Below, piece by piece: positions 45,016 through 59,639 of a stretch of 64,000 nt of DNA. The notes under the pieces are model-generated. The model was not told the DNA's origin. It did no database searches and saw only the letters and a list, made by a program, of their open reading frames with translations. Every line of letters starts with the position of its first letter. The stretch's first letter is position 1. Both the position numbers and the translations under genes were made by a program. Origin of the DNA: Zerene cesonia (lineage: Eukaryota; Arthropoda; Insecta; Lepidoptera; Pieridae); contig NC_052126.1 in assembly GCF_012273895.1 (NCBI RefSeq), positions 3,547,218 to 3,611,217 of the forward strand, given 5' to 3'.

Positions 45016-47028
45016 ATTTAAATTTAACCAAGAACACTTATCAGCGTGTAAATTGAAGATGTCGATAGTGTTATACGATTAGATAGTAAAGAGAATTCTG
45101 ATATTGTTTTACCTACTAGTTGTTTCCTACTTAACAAATGAAAACAACACACACGCGTAGTGTTGAATGTACTTACATGTGAAAATTACAGTGCTAACTT
45201 GCCTTATATTAAGTTGATGGTTTAGGTAAGTTTTTAACATTAATTGAATAATAATTATTCAATGAGTTGATGTTTAATTGTAGGAATTTGGCACTATTCA
45301 CACTTTTTAATTACACCACTATGTTACTATATTAATTGGACTTTTTTAATTGATTTATTATGACTTACATTTAATTTTCTTATTGCTTACACAAATTTAA
45401 TTACAAGTTTGATAATTGCTTATATTTCGTATAAAGACAATAGGCGGATAGGTTAATTCATTTGCCAAATTAAATAAATGCATGGAATAATTAATTAGAT
45501 ATTTAATTTTTTTTCCATATATTATTTATATATCTACTGTATTGTGTACACGTTTGATTTAAAAATGAATATTTATTTTTCTTCTCTTTGCTAATGGGTC
45601 CGCCTGATAGAGGGACTGCGCCAATATCCAGTGTAAGAGGAAAAAAAACACTTATTAACGCATTTATTAATGACATTACCAACATATTTTGTAGAATTTC
45701 TTATTCTTAATTTAATATGTATACCTACATATAATAATTGTTCTATATGCACCCTACATCTTTTCTTTATTCGGAACATATCGGCTGAATAATTGCTTGA
45801 CTTTCTGAAATTACACTTCCGTTAAAGACGATTTCATAACTTTCAAAATGTGTAGCAATCTATAATAATATTTAATTGAATTACAAAAAAATCTTCATAA
45901 TATTCAATTGTTCAGTTAACATATATTTGTCCCTCTTTATCGTATAAACTGCTACCAACATTTCTATCTATAAACCGAAGAAATGTATAACAATTATTTT
46001 ATTTGGTAATATTAAGGGGTGTTATTTCTACAAGACAATTTAAATTTCTATTCAAATATACTTAACGTAATAAAAGTATGATGTTTATTTAATACCTTCC
46101 AAGCTTTATTGGATTCTAAAAATGTTTATAGAGAAATGTTGGCGAAATTCTCAAAACTAACACCTTAATGTTCAGGTCATGTCACTCCGCTACATGATCT
46201 TGAGAAGTATATTTATAAACAATGCCATTAAGAAATGCTAACGACCACTCTTGTAGAAAATTCTTGGCGCTTTTATAAAATACTTTCCCGAAGTGTTTCT
46301 ATGAAGCTTATTCAAATAACAGTTGTTTTGTGTTATTAGATTTTAAATACTGAGATTTTTATTGCCACGTTTGGATTATGGAGACCATAGGTCTATAGAG
46401 CGATATAGGGAGAGACTATGGATTATGGTTCTTAGTTGAAACTAAGTGATACTTGTGAATCTAAATGTTTATATACAATACAGACAGTAAAAATGAGTAT
46501 TATTTAGGCTCCCAATGTTTGCGTATCCTTTTTACTAAAATTTAACGGACGAAGGATAGCGAATTTTGGCTCACTTCTCACACCTATATCTACCTATATA
46601 GGGAAGTGTACAAAACACACACCAACATGTAATGCACGCAAACATGCATATTTACTCTTTTGTTTATGGATTTGGTCACATTTCGAACATCAGTTAGTAC
46701 TTAGTATAAATATTAACCTTGAAAGAAAGAAAACAAATAATTTGTGTTGTTACAAACCTTCTCCATGTTGGAGCCTGAGTATGTGGCAGGTGTCGATCAA
46801 GCAGCCTCAGCCCCTACGATTTGACTATCTAATCTTTGCTCTTGAATTTAAGATATGTTTTATCAATTGTTAAGCAATTGACATTTCGGTGATGACAATG
46901 ACTCTTTTTGATATATGAAGTTTTAATATGATAGTTTGTTTTTACCAGATAACGGTTACACTTTAAATAGATGAAAGTCTCATGATATTAGGGACATTCA
47001 AACAAATAATTAATAGGCATTAGTCATG

Positions 47029-47080
47029 GCCAGAACCCTCATAGGAGGCCTGTGTCCCAGCAGTAGGAAAATATATGGGC

Positions 47081-47124
<44 letters not shown>
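47029..47124 (+). mobile_element. SINE-like element, 5'-truncated, with target duplication
   Basis: 3' end of the family (AACCCTCATAGGAGGCCTGT, then the GAT tail) flanked by perfect ten-base direct repeats ATTAGTCATG at 47019-47028 and 47125-47134, the mark of retrotransposition. Confidence 0.75.
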
Positions 47125-47127
<3 letters not shown>

Positions 47128-47363
47128 AGTCATGATTTGCGATGTGCTTTGGTTGGAATCAGGAAATAATTAATGACTGTTTTTAACAAAAAGAATTACC
47201 GCTTTCAAACCGTCAAAACTAGGCGAAATTTAAAAGGCACCGGAATATACCTACAATTGAGAACTCCTCCTATTTTAAAGTCGGTCAAAAAGTTGTTAAT
47301 CGTATATATGTAAATTATATATACGCTTAATTTAGGACAAAAATAATTTTACATCACTCTTTT

Positions 47364-47585
47364 ATGATTCCGCCATCCCCTTTCTTGATTTATAGGTCGT
47401 CGAGGCAAACGGAATCGTTACGCTATATTTTCGAACTACAAGGGACTGGAACATGCTTCATGAATCTGTTCCCTGACGAGTCTTTCCATCTGGAGTCTCC
47501 AAAAGTATTTTCTAGGGATGCGTGCTCCATCGTGTACCACATCTTAGCTTACTTTCAGGCGGTATACCATCCATATAACATATAA
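47364..47585. other. Sequence island of unknown nature
   Basis: About 200 bases of balanced composition, open for 73 codons on the plus strand, bounded on the left by an acceptor-like TTGATTTATAG. I cannot tell whether it is an exon, a conserved non-coding element or a repeat fragment; no protein family is recognisable. Confidence 0.25.
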
Positions 47586-50049
47586 TACTATAAATCACGG
47601 CCGTATGAATGGAAAAATAGTGTATCACTTAGTGTCATCTATCAGTTTATTTGTTATCTTAAAACGCAATTATAACATGAAATCTTACAAAGTATGACTT
47701 ACAAATGACCAATTGGGTACCTAATTTTTTTAATATGGTACAATCATGCTATATTCTCTATGCTATAGATATGACTGTTGTAGTTTTATAAAGCGCTACT
47801 TTATAAAGTGTAAAAATACAGTTTTTATGCAACAAAAAACAATTTTTTAATTTAATTTATAATTAAAAGTAGGTTCTCTTCGGTTTCTGTTCAGAACCAA
47901 AAAGTTTCAATTATTTTTTAACTCGGCTGTCTATTACAAAGATTGTATTAAAAGAATATAATCAGCATATACTAATTGAAATTTTCACATAGTATAAATT
48001 TCTATGGCTGCTACAGTGGTGGTTCTTGGCTGGCGACACTCATACTAAGCGTTATTAAATGTGTAAATACACTAAAATAAACAACGCTAAAAGGTATGTT
48101 TTAGATATAAGAAGTTAAATAAAGAAAACGTAATTTTAGCAAATGTTCTCTATTTCCGAACGAAATAAATTAGGTGTCCCCTTATAAATGAGATGAAGTA
48201 GGTTTTTATATTCATGGAGTAATTAACCTTGCGTTATACGGATATAAAAGTATCTGAACTAGAATAAAATAAAGTTCTATATCCATTTATCGGTGTCAGT
48301 ATGCTTGCGATAAACGCAAAATCTATTAAGCATATTCTCGTGTGTTTTTCATAATTATGCAGTTATCTGCATGTTTATTATGTAGATATTTAATCCCATT
48401 GTGGGTATGAATTATCAACTTATTTATTTTACTCTTAATAATTTAATTATAGTTTTTGAAGGAGTTTTTTATATATTACAAAGGAATTAGGTGTCGTAAC
48501 CTATAGTACTAAAAAATAAATTTTCGTGATAAGTTATATCTATTAATTAAAATAACTCTTTAGACAAGAAAAACATGTCTCTCACCATTATCATATAAAA
48601 TGAAATAAAAATGTATTAGCAAGTACAAATATTAAATAGAGCACTCTTTGCTCGCATCATGAGTCGTGCAACTGGCGGCAAAATAATTTATATACATTGA
48701 ATTTAAACTCAAACTCAAACTCAAACAACGGCAAATACCATTATAGAACCACAGATAACATAACTGTATACTAACAGAGCAGACACTCGGACTAAATGCA
48801 AGAATCACAATTATATAATTGGCATATTAAGATATTATGTATAAGAGTTATATTAAGCTGATGTTACAGGTTAATTTTTCTAGTCTTCCGAATCAATACA
48901 GCCAGGGTTAAAATGGCAGACATAAAAAAAAAAATTCAGACGAACATAGAACCTCCTCCGTCCGTTCATTGGTTTTCGCGTGAAAGAGTAACAAACGTAC
49001 ATTTTTAGAAACTTTCACGTTTATAACATACTAATGCACTATTAGGATTAATAAATCTATACAAAATGTTTGAAAAATAACCCAACTAACCCGATTTTTA
49101 CTTATTTGGTAATTTGTAGATTTGTCGATACAGGATCATAAGTGGTAATTTTTTATTTTAATTTAAGATATTTCAAAGTGCTTCAGTAATACTATCTACC
49201 ATCAATCATTAAATAATATATTATTTAATAATATTCCAGTATTTGGTTGAAAAGTGCGAGTTCATTTGAGATACAAAGAACTACTTAACGTGAGTGTTCT
49301 CGAGACTCGACTCAACTATCCAAAGCGTTTATATTATATCCAGTCTGTCTTTTATGATAGCGGGTTGAAAGAGCAGCCATTTGCGAATTTATTTAATTTA
49401 TTTTAGAATTCTTAATGAGTATTGATCATTTAAATATATACTAGCAAATATAAGCATTAAAAGATATAATTAAATCGTTTTATATATGTTTGATAAAAGT
49501 TTTCAATGCTCAAAAACATATCATTTTATTTTAATATAATATATTACTAGCAAACATTTTCTATAATTATTATCGGAATTGATTTTTAGTTGAGAATGTT
49601 TGCTAATTTTCGTAATAATATAATCAAATAGTTTTAATTACGAAACTATGAAAAACTGTTCATTGTGCAACTTTACAGAACAAAGCACAAATTAAAAATA
49701 ATAATATTATGAAAACCACAACACTCGGTCTTATAACTTAATCAGCGATCTCTTCCAGAATCCTCCTGTAAAAACATAGAGTATATGAAAATCATACAGC
49801 AATACGTCCATATCACATAGATAATATGGAATTCATGTTGTATCTCTTAATACATCTTGTATCGGAGAACAAACAATATAATATTTAATGAGCTACTGTA
49901 CCGTGCAAATACATTCAAAGGGGACGTGACGAAAACAAATATTTGCAGCGTATCCACTCCATACAAATCCTGTTCATTGTGACATGACATTACACAGCCA
50001 TAAGTACACACAGGTCTTAAATTATTAAGCTGAATATTTGACGAAACGT

Positions 50050-50487
50050 GCGTTCAGTCGTATGAGCACAGATCGCGTGGGCAACTCGCGTTACGCACAA
50101 ATCCGCCCATTAAACTATAATCATCCAATAAAAATAAATCCGTAACAAGGAACGGTGAAAATAGCAGTCCTTGTATCCTTTGACCAGAGTCCGCGCGCGA
50201 TTTCGAACGCGCGTTCGAATTTTGACGTTTTATTTCTTTTTTTTTTAAACGGCCAATTTAAATTTCATGACAGTTAAAAAGGTTGTGTTGTGATATTGCC
50301 GTTTTGCGTTCAACCGTCACAGTGGATCCGTTCGTAAAAAGAAAAATGAAAATTTTCAAAAAGAAGCTTCGTTTTTCGATAGCGTCTAGCTACCTATAAA
50401 TTTTGCTGCATGCAGTGAAATATAACGGTAAATTGTAAAAAACATTTCACATATCAACAGCGACATTTCAAGGATTTTTATAAAAGG
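50050..50487 (+). promoter_or_regulatory. Possible promoter and untranslated first exon
   Basis: A CpG-containing stretch (GATCGCGTGGGCAACTCGCG, CCGCGCGCGATTTCGAACGC) in very AT-rich DNA, with a TTCAGT initiator-like site near 50053 and a good donor AAAAGG|GTAAGA at 50487/50488. No coding frame. A gene running rightward out of the window could start here; purely inferential. Confidence 0.3.
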
Positions 50488-52574
50488 GTAAGAAAAATTG
50501 AGCATGTTATTATTTTTATTACTGAAATCCTTGTAGGTATATAGAAATGACAAATAACATTATTGAAATCACTCGCTGATGTTTTGTTTCATATTTGTTA
50601 CAGATTATATCTCGTAATGTTGCCATAGCTGTATTGTTAACTTGACTGCATGCTATGTATAAATCAAGAATATTCAAGTTCGTAACGTTAAAAATAACGT
50701 AAATTAGACTAGTAGTTAGTAACTAAATATACGTCTTTTAATCCTGCACTATAGTGCCTACAGGTACAAGGTCCGTCCATCAAAATGTAGTGGCAGTGGA
50801 CCCTCATTCAATAAGTAATATGATCCGAAAATATCACTGAGTGAACATACGGTAATGAAATTTGATTGACCTTCGACCTGAAAGGTTTTTATTAAGCAAT
50901 TTATATCCTAACTCTTATGGACAAGGTTGACATTAATGTTCGATGGTCATTTTTATACGCCTGTTAAAATTTAGTTTCTTTAATAGTATCTTGTGTTAAA
51001 TGATTAGTTTACGTTAATCTCGAAATATACCTATGGCAATATCGGTTATGTTCACTTACTTCATTGAAATATATATTTTTGTCTAAAAATGAATGAGAAG
51101 AAACACCTTTAAATAAAAAATTACTTATGATATAACAAACCCAAAAAAAAAAAGAAACAGTCGAAATAATAAATAACCTGCTCCCTTTTTTGAATTGGTT
51201 GAGAAGTCTTAAAACAATGGATTTATGTTGTAATCGAGATACACATTTTTGCCAAAGCATTTGTTACTTAGATTTTGAAATAATCTATCTTTCAATTAAC
51301 AATCTTACTAAGTTCGCATCGTCACTTAATTGTGATTCAATAAAACTGAGACAATGTCTCATAAATGCATAACCCTATGTATTATCTTGTGAGTCATATA
51401 TAATTCAAGACATTATAATTCCCAGGATGCTACGCCCAGTCAAATAATACACGTGCTCAAGAGTTCTATGCAGACGCAAAATATACTTTAACAAGGCGCA
51501 TGTTTGTTGTTCATATTGCATTCTACCCATGCTTGAAGGCTTTGAAACTTTGTTGATACAAGTTCTTTATGGACGTTAATAAGACAGTATCATTTAACTA
51601 ATCGGATTTCATATTCAATATCAATAACACGATCAAAATTATTGTATAACGCTCTGGTCAATGTCTTTAGATATCCTTACTACAAATGCGTCAGAGCATT
51701 GTCAACCAATCAGTACTGTAAGTGGTCCATTGAGGCTACCTTATACAGGTTAATGGTCATTGTTGTTGCCAGCTTAAATATTTGATAGTCCTGAACTTGT
51801 GAGTGAACGTTTTGGACACACGTGTATATTAAACCAAGGAAACCTCCTTCGTAAAATATAAAAAAAAGGAAAAAAAAGAAGCGCGGCCTGTTCCATTTTT
51901 AAATAACGTTATAACATTTGATCTGTTTTATTGAAGAAATGAATGTGAATTTATATTGTGGACTGAAAATTTTAAGTAAATCTAAGTGATGCACAGTGAA
52001 CTTTTATTGTTTGCCAATTTGGAGATTTTCTTCATTTAAAAAAAATCCACGTAAGAATGAATCATTATATTATTTAGACCATTAATTCAAAAGTAGCTAG
52101 ACACTTCTTATTGATCTGTGATTATTTATTAACACCCTACACTTGTCTGTTGGTGTAAATTTATCGATATACGAACAACAATCCTCAACATTCAATTGCC
52201 ATTATTTACGCAGGTCAATGAAAATTAATAAGAATCATTGTTGATGATACTTTATTTTTATTTAATATTTTCGTCAGTGATATAAAATGTAATAAAATGA
52301 TCTGGAAACTTTAAAAACGCAATTATTCTTAAAATAAATTTGGATCAATTTTAAAATCCAATTGAAATCAAGTCTTGTCTTCAATAAGGCTTTAAGTATT
52401 ATATTACATACGCGTGTAACTATAGTGCAGACCGAAATATTTAACCACAGATAGTAATAATATAATTTTATGAATACCTGCTTAAAATATACTACAGGGA
52501 CTATAAAAAAGTGGGATATGGGGCAGATGATTGACTGATCGATTTCCTTTCTAGACAAGAAGGTGATCAGTCTT

Positions 52575-52660
52575 CTGTATTCTGCCTCACTGTGACATTT
52601 TTTTTGTGATTTCCCACCGGGAATCGAACCCAGGACCCCTCCGTTCTATACTCACGTGTT
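52575..52660 (-). repeat. tRNA-like fragment, probably SINE
   Basis: On the minus strand GGGTCCTGGGTTCGATTCCC is a good B-box followed by an A run; there is no matching acceptor stem. Confidence 0.4.
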
Positions 52661-52776
52661 AAAACAGAGACTATGTTATTAGTTAAATATAACTTTTACA
52701 TATTAAGCGATGTTCGAGTTATCGACGAAGTATGATGAAATTAACTTAATATATGCAACCATCAAAGCCCCTAAAA

Positions 52777-52967
52777 TCACTACATAGTATAAAACAAAAT
52801 CGCTTTCTGCCGTCTGTGTATCAGTGTTTGTCTTTATGCGATCTTTAAAATTACGCAACAAATTTTGATAGGATTTTTTAAATAGAAGAATTTAAAATGT
52901 ATTCAAGAGGAAGGTTTATATGTATAATACATACGTAATTTCACCCGTACGAAGCGAGTCGCTAGTA
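52777..52967 (+). mobile_element. Family F repeat
   Basis: Begins CACTACATAGTATAAAACAA and ends GTACGAAGCGAGTCGCTAGT. Confidence 0.55.
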
Positions 52968-54237
52968 AGTATAAAAATTGAACAAATGTCTGATACTTAG
53001 ATCAAGGAAGCGTTTATTAGACATTTGATGAACGATATAATAACTAATATAAAACACTTGTAAACGAAACCACTTACGTTATCAATGTAACAAGTTAAAC
53101 GTCATAGTGATATTGCTGATAATTTAAAAGAATTAAGTATCGACTCTGCACTTTCTGATAACGAACCTTTGGATTTTTCCAGAATGAAAAAAGACAGACT
53201 TCTTAAAATAATTACATTAAACATATTATAGTATTAATTTACCCATTTAATTAATAACCTATTTTGGTTTTGACGTTTGGTATATATTCTTTATCATTAT
53301 GTACTTTTAGTCACTATTATTTTAACGAAGTTTCAAATGTTTTCAATAAGGAATATTTTTACAAAATCAAGCAGTATCCGCCTGCGTTGTTTCCAATTAA
53401 CCTATACATAGTTTTGTAAAAATAAATAGATAATTCCGTATGCATTTTCTAATAAAATTATGCATGTTCCAAATTGCATTCGTGTGAAGTCGGGTCGAGT
53501 TGCTAGTTCGTTAGAATTCTTATTTTATATTTGTATATTTCTTATTTTATATAAGGAACTTCACTTAACACTTTTTACAAAAAACTGATAAAAAATAAAA
53601 AGTTAGGTTAGTTTTCACACTTCACAGAAGACTACGTTATAAAAAATACTTGTCGATATTATATAGATAGATTTAAATTATTCAGTTCTAAAGCATTAAA
53701 ATATGTACTTTTATAAATCCCGCTATCGAATTTTGGGATAACGGATGGCCCTGTGGTGAGCTTTCGGCGGCATGGCGCAAGACGCAGATCCAAACACCGC
53801 CTTAGTTAGTTATATTCCTCAAAAAAATCAATAAATACATAGATTTTAGAATTATTATTATGTAAATTAAATATTATATTTTTATATTGTAAAAAGGAGC
53901 GTATATTTTCGGCGCGCAATAACCTAAACAACAAAGAAATTCAATTTAGCTTCAGTGTAGGGTATTTAAATCTCCATAAACAGTATCAGACAATGTTGAC
54001 ACAATATTACACCACCGAAAGTCTCTCGCCCACACGACGTTGGCACAATTGCGGGTCATAATCCGTGCCAATTTATATAATTGACTTGAATTAGAGCTAG
54101 GCATAACCTGTATTAACTGTTGTATTAGGTATAGAAACATATTTAGCGTTTGCGAATCGCGTACCTTTTTTGTATATCGCCCCCGTGATCATATTATTTC
54201 TTATATGAGACCCGTTTTATCAGTATATAATAAGTAT

Positions 54238-54350
54238 CATCCAGTGGGGTAATAACAGAATAAATTCTTACAACTTTATTAAACATAGCGGTCCGTCCCG
54301 GCTTCGCCCGTGGTACATATATAGCCTATAGCCTTCCTCAATATAATGGA
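54238..54350 (-). mobile_element. Family C repeat, partial, with duplicated flank
   Basis: Reverse partial copy whose left flank of about 50 bases (CATCCAGTGGGGTAATAACA onward) is repeated at 55200. Confidence 0.6.
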
Positions 54351-55199
54351 TACATACAATTTATAAAATATATCAAGCTTCGATAAGCTTAAGCATTGAC
54401 AAGCCGGATTTTTGGTGTGAAGTTAGTTGCGCTTGCTTCGATATTTTAATACTTTATTCATTTGTCATGTCTATAGATTATCAATTATTGAAACGTCTGT
54501 ATTGTATTTTTTTATTTGTGTTTTGACAAATAAATATAATGAGGTATTCGCAAGGTCAGTAATAATGTTTAAAATATCTTGGTTTCATTATTTATTTCAC
54601 ATATAATAAGTATAGTGTGTTAATCCCATATAAAAACAATTTATGACATGTCTAATGGAAAAGTACCTAGATATATTTTATTATGTTCTATGGAAAATTT
54701 TAGTTTTTAATGATTATTATTGGAAGAGTAAAAGTACAATATCCGCCAAATGTTTGAAGTAATTAACACATTTAACCGGATAAGAAAATTCTATGTCAGT
54801 AAAGTCAATTAGCGAGCAATGTAATATTATTCATGCTTTACTTTGTTTAAAATTGTCATATTGTCAGTTAATTCAAGAAGGATAGAAGTTGGTAATTCGC
54901 AGTTTCGATACATTTTTTTTTTCTTTACTTATCTAAGAGAATGAAATCGTAAACATATGGTTGTGTTTCTGTTTTCATTAAAATATCATTCGAACAGCTG
55001 ATTATTTTCTTTATTCCTTTCTGACACCCATTAGTTTCTTAATATAGCTAGAGATATAACACTCATCATTAAAGATTATTTACTAATAAAATATTAAAGC
55101 ACCTTTACCTTCCCTTCACCTTTTATTCTAGATTTAAAACTTGATATATAATCATGGAGGTACGTGTAATAATTTATTATCATCATTTGACGATGAGTC

Positions 55200-55416
55200 A
55201 TCCAGTAGGATAATAACAAAATTAATTCTTACAACTTTATTAAACATAGCGGTCCGTCCCGGCTTCGCCCGTGGTATGTATATAGCCTATAGTCTTCCTC
55301 AATAAATCGGCTATCAAACACTGAAAGAATTTTTCAAATCGGACAAGTAGTTCCTGAGATTAGTGCGTTCAAACAAACAAACTCTTCAGATTTATAATAT
55401 TAGTATAGATTTTACA
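55200..55416 (-). mobile_element. Family C repeat with duplicated flank
   Basis: Longer reverse copy with the same left flank as the copy at 54238. Confidence 0.6.
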
Positions 55417-58400
55417 TACTATATTGCATTCTAAATAATATGTCTTTTTTGTTGCAATTCCCGATCTCACAGAGGACGGATTCGGATCAGAGACTCTTTA
55501 CTATCGTTTAGATTATTGCTTGTATTAAGCTTTGTACTTTATGCTGAGGAAAACTCACGGATGAGATGATTTACTTTTAATGTACTTATAATTGAATAAT
55601 ATGTAATAGGTACCTTCAAAGATGCCTATATCTCCGACATTTTTCATTCACATGAATCCGTTTCATTACTTACTTATTTATTAGTGGATCGTTTTGATTA
55701 TTTTGTACCAAAAACAATGAAGTGAAGTACATAATATATTTTGTATTCTAATGCCATAATTTCACGTTCCCGCAGTCCCATGTAAAGAAGCGCGTCGGAA
55801 CGGTTTTAGCCGGTAAGAATCCGACATATCCTATAGCTCCTTCCCAGTGAGCCGTTATCTTATGCAAGAATGCCCACACTTATAAAAGTGTTAGTTACTC
55901 CAATCATATTCAAAGGAGACTCATTCGGGATTTAACCTATTGAAATAAATCTAAGCCACAGATAACAATATAATACTATACTAGACTAGCCTTTACGTAT
56001 AAACACCAGCCGAGTGTGTGAAAACAAAAAAAAATATGACCTACATCACTCAGATTTGAAAGAAAGACATTTGAAATCGGTCGTAGAGTTAAAACGTTAC
56101 AAACATTCACAAGAAGGTACTTATCTTTTCTTTTCATATATGTATCGATCTATTTACCTTTCTGATGCCAATACTGAGCACTACATCCTATCCAGCATCC
56201 GCTATATCTCTACATTCGCTTCATTGACAATCTAATCGCATGTCCTTCAATATTACATCATCTTTACCTCCAATACTCAGCATGATTAATGTATGAGGGC
56301 ACTTGGTAAATCCGTCTATAGAGTGTCCGGGTTATATACAATACGAATTGTTACACATCTTTCGTGTACCGACAAAATCCTTTACTTCCAATTGCCTGAG
56401 AAATAGATGTGTATCATGCCATCTCTGTCGCTTTCATGCGTTACAATGAAACTGTTTATTAAACGAATTTATCTTTAAATGTTCTATAAATGGAAACTTT
56501 ACAGGTAAATTCGTTTCAGGATGAGTATTATTTTAATATTACCTTTTACTCCACAAAATTATCAAAGATCTTCTTCTACATCATTACATGTGTAATATCT
56601 ATATAACATATGTGATAGAATATTATGATAAAAGATTTCCTCTATTATATATATTTAGAACATGAAAAGTATTACGACGTACCCGTAGGCAAGAAACACA
56701 ATATTATATAAGGTGATCTATAGTAATTTCTTCAAATAATATAACAAGATTTAAAAATATAATTCATTAATTGGTTTGGGTTACGTTGTAGAAACAACAA
56801 AAATTTACAAGTAAGTAAATATTTAACTTTATTAATTAAAACAATTATATGACAAATATGTTTAAGTAGATGAAACTTGTAAATAAGCAGAATACATATA
56901 TAAGTCAAAAATATTAATTATTCTGATAACAGTAAGAAAAAATAGCTTTCATAATATTTGTATGATTTCATGCTCATTACTAAAAATGATCATTATTTGC
57001 GTTGTAGATATATTATATGGAGTTAGAACTACAGTTATATAGTTTTGTATAAATAGCGCTATGAATATTTTACACTGATGCCATACAATTAAATAATTAA
57101 GCTAAATAACAGTTTTAAAGTATGAATTATACAATAAAAGCCAAGTGTGTTGGTTATAAAGGATTAATTGAATACCTTTAAAGGCAAGTGGGTTAATAAA
57201 TACTCATGAATGTTTACCAATTATGAACGGTCTGATGAATTAAATCGTTATTGGAAATTATCGCAAATTTTATAATGTTTTAAAGCTGATATTTGATTGA
57301 AATATGTTATGTGGGCGGAAGAATTTACCAAACATGTAACATTTGATATTAACCTGACCCATAAATGATTAAAGTCAAATTTAATTCAAGCAAATTTAAT
57401 TCTTGCAAATTTAAAATCCTAAGTGCGACCTATTACATGTAAAGATTTGCTTATAAGGAAGTCTATCATTTTGACCTATTGCCACAGCAAAAGGGCGAAA
57501 GGCCGAAGCAATTTAATATATAGGTACGATTTCTACCACAATATACTAATGTTGTTTCATTGCCACTTCCTACGTATTGTGGAGAGATTTTAAGATAAGG
57601 GGGTCATCGTGGTCATATATATATATGTTCCATCTGCAGTGGCAAAGGCTTTGTAAAAATGTGGGGGTTTAATCCACCTCTAAGGACGAATGCGGGTAGT
57701 CATGTCATGTCCTTAAACTTTCAGTTTAACATGCCCATTTATTTACGAATTCTCGTTAAGATCGCATTGAAATTGAATTTATGATCGGAAAATTTATTCA
57801 ATTTGTGAAAACCCGACATTTTATATTGAAATCTAAATCCACTGAGCTACACTGCTGTGTTTGTTAACAACCCTTATCTTTATAACCCTTGTATTTATTA
57901 AATGGTTGTGGATCAACGGGTAACTCAGAAGTATGCAATAATTTGGGCACACTAACCATATGTTAATCAAATACACACAAAGTGGATGTTGTGTGCGATT
58001 AAAATGTAATGTAATAAGGATATTTATCAATAACTACCAGGTTTATGTACTTGTTGACTAGACTGATCATGAGCAGAATTATCCGTGAACGTCAGTACTA
58101 TAAGCAGTAAGTGCTTAAAGGGTTTTTGAATAGCTGCACGTAGCTCTCAGGTAATTCCTAACACTAGAGTACTTCCCCATAGAAAAAAGCCCTGTTTGAT
58201 TCACCTGATCATTGATTATCGTGTTTCTCCCACAACTTTACCTGCGTCACTTAATTGCCATTAATATATTTTCGCATTTCCTCATTTGAGTCACTCATTT
58301 GCATTCTGCTTTTCTAATTGTTTATTCGATAATTATTGCCGTCCTATCACGCAGTTGGAGTTATTTATAAATATTATTTTCACATAGTGGTCATATATTT

Positions 58401-58564
58401 TTTTAACTACCTACATGCCTTAATTCATAATAAGATGTTTTGGCTGTAATAGCTACTCCACTTATTGCGACCCGTGTTTTGCTAAATAAAGTTTTAAATA
58501 TTATACAATTATATATATTAGACTTCAAAAATATAAAATTAATCTTATATCTTTAAACGAGCAA

Positions 58565-59564
58565 NNNNNNNNNNNNNNNNNNNNNNNNNNNNNNNNNNNN
58601 NNNNNNNNNNNNNNNNNNNNNNNNNNNNNNNNNNNNNNNNNNNNNNNNNNNNNNNNNNNNNNNNNNNNNNNNNNNNNNNNNNNNNNNNNNNNNNNNNNNN
58701 NNNNNNNNNNNNNNNNNNNNNNNNNNNNNNNNNNNNNNNNNNNNNNNNNNNNNNNNNNNNNNNNNNNNNNNNNNNNNNNNNNNNNNNNNNNNNNNNNNNN
58801 NNNNNNNNNNNNNNNNNNNNNNNNNNNNNNNNNNNNNNNNNNNNNNNNNNNNNNNNNNNNNNNNNNNNNNNNNNNNNNNNNNNNNNNNNNNNNNNNNNNN
58901 NNNNNNNNNNNNNNNNNNNNNNNNNNNNNNNNNNNNNNNNNNNNNNNNNNNNNNNNNNNNNNNNNNNNNNNNNNNNNNNNNNNNNNNNNNNNNNNNNNNN
59001 NNNNNNNNNNNNNNNNNNNNNNNNNNNNNNNNNNNNNNNNNNNNNNNNNNNNNNNNNNNNNNNNNNNNNNNNNNNNNNNNNNNNNNNNNNNNNNNNNNNN
59101 NNNNNNNNNNNNNNNNNNNNNNNNNNNNNNNNNNNNNNNNNNNNNNNNNNNNNNNNNNNNNNNNNNNNNNNNNNNNNNNNNNNNNNNNNNNNNNNNNNNN
59201 NNNNNNNNNNNNNNNNNNNNNNNNNNNNNNNNNNNNNNNNNNNNNNNNNNNNNNNNNNNNNNNNNNNNNNNNNNNNNNNNNNNNNNNNNNNNNNNNNNNN
59301 NNNNNNNNNNNNNNNNNNNNNNNNNNNNNNNNNNNNNNNNNNNNNNNNNNNNNNNNNNNNNNNNNNNNNNNNNNNNNNNNNNNNNNNNNNNNNNNNNNNN
59401 NNNNNNNNNNNNNNNNNNNNNNNNNNNNNNNNNNNNNNNNNNNNNNNNNNNNNNNNNNNNNNNNNNNNNNNNNNNNNNNNNNNNNNNNNNNNNNNNNNNN
59501 NNNNNNNNNNNNNNNNNNNNNNNNNNNNNNNNNNNNNNNNNNNNNNNNNNNNNNNNNNNNNNNN
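58565..59564. other. Assembly gap (1000 N)
   Basis: Exactly 1000 N within the gene-poor right part of the window. Confidence 0.98.
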
Positions 59565-59639
59565 ACTTACTTTTTTAACAAATAGGAGGCGTTTGAGTAG
59601 TCCCAATTTATTATGACTCTTCCTGACATCTATTGGTGA

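Noticed and set aside
47080..47124. CRISPR-like or satellite array
   Set aside because: It is only a GAT triplet tail of a retroposed element; no spaced repeats exist anywhere in the window.
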